Below are positions 1 through 64,000 of a DNA stretch of 64,000 bases, piece by piece (positions within the stretch are counted from its first letter, which is position 1; each line of letters opens with the position of its first letter). The position numbers and the translations under genes are program-made. Under the pieces are notes generated by a model. It was given only the letters and a program-made list of their open reading frames with translations, was not told where the DNA came from and did not search any database. This DNA is from Podocnemis expansa (taxonomy: Eukaryota; Chordata; Testudines; Podocnemididae), in the NCBI GenBank assembly GCA_007922195.1, contig ML682090.1, positions 1,119,956 through 1,183,955 of the forward strand. The letters are read 5' to 3'.

Positions 1-195
1 CATAACCCAGAAGTTCACCAGGGAAGAAATCCTCACTCAGGCAATGACGACTTCATGAGCAGTTGCTCTCATGTATCATGGAGCTATTTCACAGCCCACA
101 TATGTACATGCAAGAGGTTCTTAGAGTGGTTGGAGAATATTTGTGATCCAAATGTCCTGCTCTGGAGAATTAAACCAGACAACTGATTAGGAATT

Positions 196-1262
196 CAAAC
201 ACATAAGAATGGCCATAGTGGGTCAGACTGATGGTCCATCTAACTGCATATCCTCTCTTCTGACAGTAGCCTGTGCCTGATGCTTCAGAGTGAATTACTA
301 GATCAGGGCACTTATCCAGTGGTCCGTCCCCTATCAGTCTGTCCCAGCTTCTGGGAGTTGAAGGTTTAGCGACACCCAGAACTTGGAATTGTGTCCCTTG
401 CATTTTGGCTTACAGCAACTGATGGACTATTAACTTACCTAATTCTTTTTTTAACCTATTTATACTTTTGGCCTTCACAACAGCCCCTGCTCACATGTTC
501 CACAGGCTGATGTGAACTGTGTGAAGTAGTTCCTTATGTTTATTTTAAATCTGATGCTTATTAATTTCATTGTCTGAGCTGTGGTTCTTGTGTTACATGA
601 AAGGGAAATGACACTTTCACTCTACACTGTGGATGATTTCATAGATTTCTGTCATATTCTCTTACTCATCTCATTTCTAAAATGAATAGTTCAATTTTTT
701 TTAAATCTCTCCTAGGGAAGCTGTACCATACCCCTAATCATTGTTTCTCTTCTCTGCTCCTTTTCCAATTGTAATATAGATTTTTTTTTTCTTTTTTAAG
801 ATAGGATGACCAGAACTACATGCAGTATTCAGATGTGGGGAGTACCATGGATTTATACAGTGGCATGATGACATTTTCTCTCTTCTTATCTATCCTTTTC
901 CTAACAGTTCCTAACACTGTTAGCCTTTTTTTGCCTGTGGCTGCACACGGGGTGGATGGTTTTGGAAATGTCAACAATGACTCCCCAGTTGTCTTCGTGA
1001 GCAATAACTGCTACTTTAGATCCCATTACTTTGTGTATATAATTAGGATTATGTTTTCTTGTGTGCATTAGTTTGCACTTAACACCACTAAAACTTCATC
1101 TGCAATTTTGTTGCCCAATCACACAGGTTAGAAAGATCCCTTTGTAACTCAACTTATTCAACTATCTTGAGTAATTCTGTATCATTTGCAAACTTTGCCA
1201 CCTCCCTGTTTATCCTCAACACTCTGTGTGCACCATGATTACATGTTAATGACATCTCAGAC
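196..1262 (-). mobile_element. Old CR1-family LINE fragment
   Basis: Reads antisense on the plus strand. It starts with the GGCCATAGTGGGTCAGACTG-type 3' segment and runs through the recognisable reverse-transcriptase C-terminal region, seen on the plus strand as the CAGTATTCAGATGTGGG and ATGACTCC stretches typical of inverted CR1. The frame is broken throughout, and the copy stops near 1262 as a 5' truncation. Confidence 0.75.
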
Positions 1263-2094
1263 CCTCTGTGGGTAGCTAAGTGGTGATCTCTCCATTTTAA
1301 AAGATGCACCTGAATACCCAGAAACTTCCTCAGGCCTCCCCAGTGGAGAAGGGCAGGGCCAAGTTTGCATTTCCCCATCAGCTGGGCTCTGCTTCCCATT
1401 GGCTGCAAAGAGAAATCTGACCATTGAACAGCTTTTCTGGGAAAACAGGAACCCCGGATGGGTTACAGCTGTTTGGTCTGGCAGCAGATGGAAGAGCAAA
1501 AGGGCATCATCACAGGATCCTTTTTGGCACCACTGCACCAGCTACTGGTGGACCACATTCTGGTTTCAATATAGGGCATTAGCCACTTCCCAAAATGCAA
1601 TGCACTTGAACGGGCATCTCAGCCAGGCTCCCACCTGAAGCTGCCTGTAGGAACCAGGTACCAGAATCAGAGCACAGGCCCACCTGGCTCTCAGGGCCCA
1701 GACTCTGCAGGTCCCAGCCCCCAAACCAAGAGATCAGAAGATGTCATAGCCAGAGAAGAAGGGCTGACAGGTTTCTGTTGAGCAGGATGGGCATTATGCT
1801 GCCTGTGCATCACACAGTGGCTAGGTCCCCATGTTCAGCTATGAGACTCACAGCATCAAGCCACTGTGATCCACTGGCCTAAACAGAGTCATCACTTACC
1901 AGTGGGAAAACTGAGGCACAGAAGTGACGCAACTTGTGGGATCGCACAAAGCCAGCAATGAAACCAGCGTAAGCACTCACGGCAGCCCGGCTGGCAGCCC
2001 TATGATCAGGACTCTGGCATGTTCCTCTCCCCCATGGTTACAATACATGCTTTCCAAACCACCACAACACCGAAAAACAGTTGTTTCTGCCAAA
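1263..2094. other. Intergenic flank, little recognisable
   Basis: Apart from a CORE-like SINE remnant at about 1890-1990, nothing recognisable is seen. Overlapping open frames of 80-90 codons at 1257-1638 on both strands look like chance. Confidence 0.5.
1890..1990 (-). mobile_element. MIR/CORE-like SINE remnant
   Basis: The AAACTGAGGCACAGAAGTGA stretch followed by GCACAAAGCCAGC is the antisense form of the conserved CORE region of MIR-type SINEs. Confidence 0.6.
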
Positions 2095-2110
2095 AAAATT
2101 GAACTTTCTT

Positions 2111-2116
2111 TTTATT
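2111..2116 (-). terminator. VPS45: Distal poly(A) signal AATAAA
   Basis: AATAAA on the minus strand, about 755 bases after the VPS45 stop codon. A U-rich stretch (T7 then GG) follows about 20 bases downstream, as expected for a cleavage region. Confidence 0.55.
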
Positions 2117-2315
2117 AGTGTCACAGGAGCTTTTCCAGATCACAACACAGGAGCAGAAGGGGGTTGTGAGGATAGGTGCCATGCTGCTCCCAGGGATCCC
2201 AGGGCCTGAACAGGGCCAGTTAGGAAAACAGCTAGTTTCATGGACAATATGAAGGGGGCAGGGGGGATAAATATCTAGAACTATTTAAAACTTAAGAGCT
2301 ACTGAGAGTGGGACA

Positions 2316-2321
2316 TTTATT
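2316..2321 (-). terminator. VPS45: Proximal poly(A) signal AATAAA
   Basis: A second minus-strand AATAAA, about 550 bases after the stop codon. It could give a shorter 3' UTR. The sequence alone does not say which signal is used. Confidence 0.4.
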
Positions 2322-2870
2322 GTGCTTGAAAACATGCCTTTGAGGGTCTGAGCCTGTATCAGTAAGGAGCTGGGCTGCAGACAAACCAACAGCCAGAGAC
2401 TGGGACAGCAGCACGTGGCCTTTCCCATGCAGGGACCAACACATGCATAGAAACAAAGACTCTGGGGAGACCAGATGCACTTAAGAAGAGACATAAAATA
2501 GCTAGATTTTCAAACAAGTATCCAACTCAGTGGGAACTCAGTCCCTTAGAGTGGGAGGTTTTGGTTTTCCAGGATCTAAAATTCCAGTATCTCCCTGAAG
2601 TTCTCCCACCACTTCCCATTAAAGAGCCAACCAATGAGGGACTGCCAAGTGTGCTGTGATTTTGGGCGCGGCCCAGTGTGTCGAGGCAGAGCTCAGCTTG
2701 CACGCTGATCTCCAGCTGCTTCTTGTGCACATGAAGGGACCCAGGATGGAAGGGAGCAAACAAGCCCAGCAGCGGGATGGACGCCAGGATCGCCCAGCAC
2801 TGCTCCGATGCTGAGTGGTCAGTCTGTGGGCTACGGCTGGGCAAGAAGGGAAGCAGTCATACGCCCATGT

Positions 2871-61499
<58,629 letters not shown>

Positions 61500-61620
61500 C
61501 TAGCCCCTTCCCTCTTCTTTCTGCAATAGGTAAGCTAGCCACACTGAGCGAGCAACTCCTCCTTTTTTTCTCTGCAGCTTTTTTCCTCTGTTTCCTTCCT
61601 TGTTTGCTTCTACTGCAGCC

Positions 61621-61634
61621 CTGGGAATTGTAGT
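61621..61634 (-). promoter_or_regulatory. Staf/ZNF143-type site (ACTACAATTCCCAG)
   Basis: The minus strand reads ACTACAATTCCCAG, matching the SBS consensus ACTAYRNNNCCCR known from vertebrate housekeeping promoters. It lies about 165 bases upstream of the VPS45 start codon. Binding is inferred from the motif. Confidence 0.75.
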
Positions 61635-61675
61635 TCAGGAGGAGGAGCCATTCGCTGTCATAGAAAGGGGCTCCA

Positions 61676-61690
61676 ACTACAACTCCCAGC
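61676..61690 (+). promoter_or_regulatory. Second Staf/ZNF143-type site (ACTACAACTCCCAGC)
   Basis: The plus strand reads ACTACAACTCCCAG, also matching ACTAYRNNNCCCR. It faces the site at 61621-61634 as an inverted repeat, 13 of 14 bases matching, across a 41-base spacer. Confidence 0.72.
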
Positions 61691-61869
61691 AGCCTGAGCA
61701 CAGAGGCATTTAATTTCCCAGAGCAAGTGCTTTCAAGGTACTGAGGAGCTGTCAAGTCTTTCTTCTGTGGAAGGAGGAGACGCCGCACTGGGAATTAACT
61801 TTGGAGCAATTTTTAAAGGAGCACCCCCTCTTGCAATAAAATATTTGACTGCATGATTCCATGAATTTC

Positions 61870-62015
61870 CAAAGGGATAGCCGTGTTAGTCTAGTCCAGC
61901 AAAAACAACTAAGTAGTCGTGTGACACTTAAAGACTAAGAGGTTTATTTTTCACATGAGCTTTCGTGGGAGAAAATCCCACTTCGTCAGATGCTTCGAAG
62001 ATGGGTGCACTTCAC
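61870..62015 (-). mobile_element. Foldback family, single arm with terminus
   Basis: Runs from CCAAAGGGATAGCCGTGTTA through GCTTTCGTGGGAGAAAATCC to CAGATGCTTCGAAGATGGG. It is one arm only; the partner arm is missing. Confidence 0.75.
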
Positions 62016-62532
62016 AGAAAATCTTCCTCTGTGATATTACCGATTGACGCCCGGCATCATCATGCAGGTTAAAAAAGATGTCTTTTCCTTTTGCCCTGAG
62101 GCTTATGAGCATCTTCAGAATCTAAACTTTAATTTAAAACAAAAAACTTCTTAGGTCTTATGGAGGCAGAGAAAACCTTCCAAACAGTGCTGAGGCTGCA
62201 GCAATCATTGAATTACAAGAAAAATAGTTGCACAGAATCCAAAATGACTTTTACCCTGATTTTTTTTTTATTGCTGAAAGGGCTTCTGCCTAAGAGCCTC
62301 CACAATTTTAGACATTCAGCCTGTGAAAATCACTGAAAACAGCAGTATGCCTAATACCTGGAGAAGAAATAAATGCATTACGCCAGAAGATATTAATGGC
62401 TGCTGTCAAGCAGCTCTGGACAATTGCAGGCCTTCTTAAAACTGATAGGTGGGCTTACAATGTTCCCTGTAAGCTGCGCCAGTGAGTGGTGGCCCAGCTG
62501 GCACTGCTCACTGGCACAGCAAGCGCTGACCC

Positions 62533-62800
62533 AGTGCAGGTCCCTGATCGGAGGACCCGGGGTCAGGGCTGGCAGGGAGCAGAAGTGGGGAGAGGAGGAG
62601 CCAGGGTTGGGGCTTGCAGGGAGCAGAAGTGGGGAGAGGAGGAGCCGGGGTTGGGGCTGGTGGGGAGCAGAAGTGGGGAGAGGAGGAGCCGGGGTTGGGG
62701 CTGGTGGGGAGCAGCAGCGGGGATCAGAGGAGCTGGGGTCGGGGCTCCCACAGAGCAGAAGATGGAGATCAGAGCTGGGTTGGGGGCTACCAGGCTGGGG
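62533..62800. repeat. Minisatellite, 44-bp period
   Basis: The marker GAGCAG recurs at 62577, 62621, 62665, 62709 and 62753, exactly 44 bases apart. The second and third of these units are nearly identical (GAAGTGGGGAGAGGAGGAGC). Degenerate half-units flank the array. It is G-rich on the plus strand, which creates overlapping long open frames that I do not take as genes. Confidence 0.9.
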
Positions 62801-62835
62801 GCAGATTAGAAGCAGGGGATAAGCTCATGCCCTGC

Positions 62836-62846
62836 GGGGGGGGGGG
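62836..62846. repeat. G11 run
   Basis: Eleven consecutive G on the plus strand, close to the minisatellite. A second G11 run lies at 7226-7236. Confidence 0.9.
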
Positions 62847-62904
62847 CAATTGATGTTTAAAGAAACGTTTTGTTTCCCTTTCAAGTCACTGCTGCCACAT
62901 AGAT

Positions 62905-63099
62905 CAGTGGTTCCCAAAGTTTTCTCTGCCATGGCCCTCCTTGCTACCTTTAATTCATTTGAGGCACGCTGCCATATAGTTTCCAAACGAAGCCATATAT
63001 TTTCATGAGCCAATGAGCCAAGCCAAAGCTCTTTGAGTAGTTTTTCAAAAAATTTTGTGGCACAGCTGTGTGCTGCGGCACACTGGTTGGGAAACAGTG
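62905..63099. mobile_element. Short hAT-like element (CAGTGGTTCCCAAAG end)
   Basis: Begins CAGTGGTTCCCAAAGTTTTC and ends CACTGGTTGGGAAACAGTG. The flanking 8-mers ACATAGAT and AGATAGGT match at 6 of 8 positions, so the target duplication is aged. Confidence 0.65.
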
Positions 63100-63853
63100 A
63101 GATAGGTAGACACAACACACAAATTCCACCCAAAATTCAGAATAAACACAGAAAACTGTATAGAACCTTATGTTATTTTATTAACACCCAGCATTTCTAC
63201 AGCACTTTCCACCCCAGGATCTCTCAATGGCTCACTATACTAGGTATTCACACACGCTTGGCTCTGTGGTATCCAAGAGGCACACCCCACCTGTGCTCGC
63301 ATTTAAGTGAATGGCCCTGACAATACATTATAGGCAAACTACATATGTCGTCCCATTTTGATATCTTTACCAAGTGCCATAAACAATGGCTTTAGGAGGA
63401 GGTGTCCCCTCCATGTATTTTTAGCACAGCTCTGTTTTCAGTTGGAAGCTTGTAAAGGAAAGTTCAAAGCTTGCAGACAAGAACAACACAAAACTGGTAG
63501 ATGGGGATTGTAGCAGACAGAGAAAGCAGCCTGACCTAACTTTTTCAGTAAAGTGGAAAAACTGTCATTGACCTTAATTAACATTAGCTCAAGTAATATA
63601 TAGGCCTAAATCAGGGTGACTTCTTTTAGCTCTATGAGTGAGATCTAGTCAGAATTGGCACATTCATTAGGAATCTCTAAAAAATAATAGAATTGTATTG
63701 GCTATCTGTGATCATCAGCTCTTATCAGTGTAATTTCTTACAAATTTTCTTTACGTATTTTCACATCTTCTAAAGGTGAGCTGAAATTACAGACAACCAA
63801 AATGTTTGTTGTTCTGGAAAAGGTAATGGCTGGTACACTGAACCCATTCTTAG

Positions 63854-64000
63854 ACGTTTGTCACCTATACACTGACAGAAGATAAGTTCCCATTCCTGGC
63901 CCAGTTGGTTGATATATGTGGTATGTTTCAAGCATCTAGTGCAGATGCTGAACGAGGCTTCAGTCTAATGAATAATATTAAGACAGAGCCTCATAACAGG
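63854..64000 (+). pseudogene. hAT transposase C-terminal (dimerisation domain) fragment, cut by window edge
   Basis: The plus strand encodes FPFLAQLVDICGMFQASSAD, then AERGFSLMNNIKTEPHNR, open to the last base. The SSAxxERGFSxMNxIKT pattern is the hallmark of the hATC dimerisation region found in hAT transposases and in host genes derived from them. The frame is closed by TAG at 63851-63853. A second frame just upstream (63800-63886) reads VLEKVMAGTLNPFLDVCHLY, suggesting a frameshift or an exon border. It could be a dead transposon or an exon of a domesticated gene beyond the window. Confidence 0.6.

Larger units (their letters stand above)
2095..2870 (-). other. VPS45: VPS45 3' UTR (inferred)
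   Basis: The stretch from the stop codon to just past the more distal AATAAA. Several short open frames run through it on the minus strand, the longest about 105 codons, but none resembles a known protein. The end point is inferred from the poly(A) signals; transcript ends cannot be seen directly. Confidence 0.6.
61801..64000. other. Upstream intergenic region
   Basis: Apart from the repeats listed separately here and the hAT fragment at the edge, 62020-62450 and 63110-63800 show no recognisable gene or regulatory site. Confidence 0.6.

Noticed and set aside
2527..2844. A 105-codon minus-strand frame just below the VPS45 stop codon.
   Set aside because: It falls in the inferred 3' UTR between the stop codon and the poly(A) signals and resembles no known protein.
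62424..62853. Overlapping Gly/Glu-rich open frames of up to 132 codons on both strands.
   Set aside because: They are translations of the 44-bp minisatellite, open only because the unit lacks stop codons.

Overview
The window is vertebrate nuclear DNA, most likely from a turtle. One spliced gene of about 59 kb fills it, with canonical GT-AG introns, and the introns are packed with reptile-type repeats. These include CR1 LINEs whose 3' ends carry the ATTCTATG octamer, MIR/CORE-like tRNA-derived SINEs, short hAT-like elements, and a long foldback element ending in GGCTACCCCTTTGG that I associate with turtle genomes. A softshell-like lineage is a guess from memory of these repeats. A crocodilian is less likely but not excluded.

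The gene is VPS45, on the minus strand. All 15 coding exons are present: 61365-61457, 60302-60436, 58358-58418, 56281-56360, 55731-55799, 51310-51447, 50786-50896, 47907-48041, 47404-47517, 46775-46942, 38455-38613, 37222-37329, 36634-36755, 24906-25037 and 2871-2958. Joined, they give 1713 bases: 570 codons plus TGA, with no frameshift or premature stop. VPS45 is a Sec1/Munc18 protein that works with syntaxin-16-type SNAREs in TGN/endosome membrane fusion.

Layout: 1-2094 is the intergenic 3' flank, with an old CR1. 2095-2870 is the probable 3' UTR, with two AATAAA signals. 2959-24905 is a 21.9 kb last intron and 25038-36633 an 11.6 kb intron. Exons 13 to 2 lie between 36634 and 60436, with an 8.2 kb intron 10 and a CR1-loaded intron 5. 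61458-61800 is the 5' flank and probable promoter, with two facing Staf/ZNF143-type sites. 61801-64000 is repeat-rich upstream DNA: a foldback element, a 44-bp minisatellite, a hAT-like element and, at the edge, a hAT transposase C-terminal fragment.

I see no second host gene, no RNA gene and no prokaryotic or viral system. The interest lies in the mobile elements: a foldback family whose flanking direct repeats vary from 9 to 13 bp, two hAT-like elements stacked on one target site, a three-layer nest (hAT in foldback in CR1), and a young CR1 whose reverse transcriptase has lost its catalytic FADD box.
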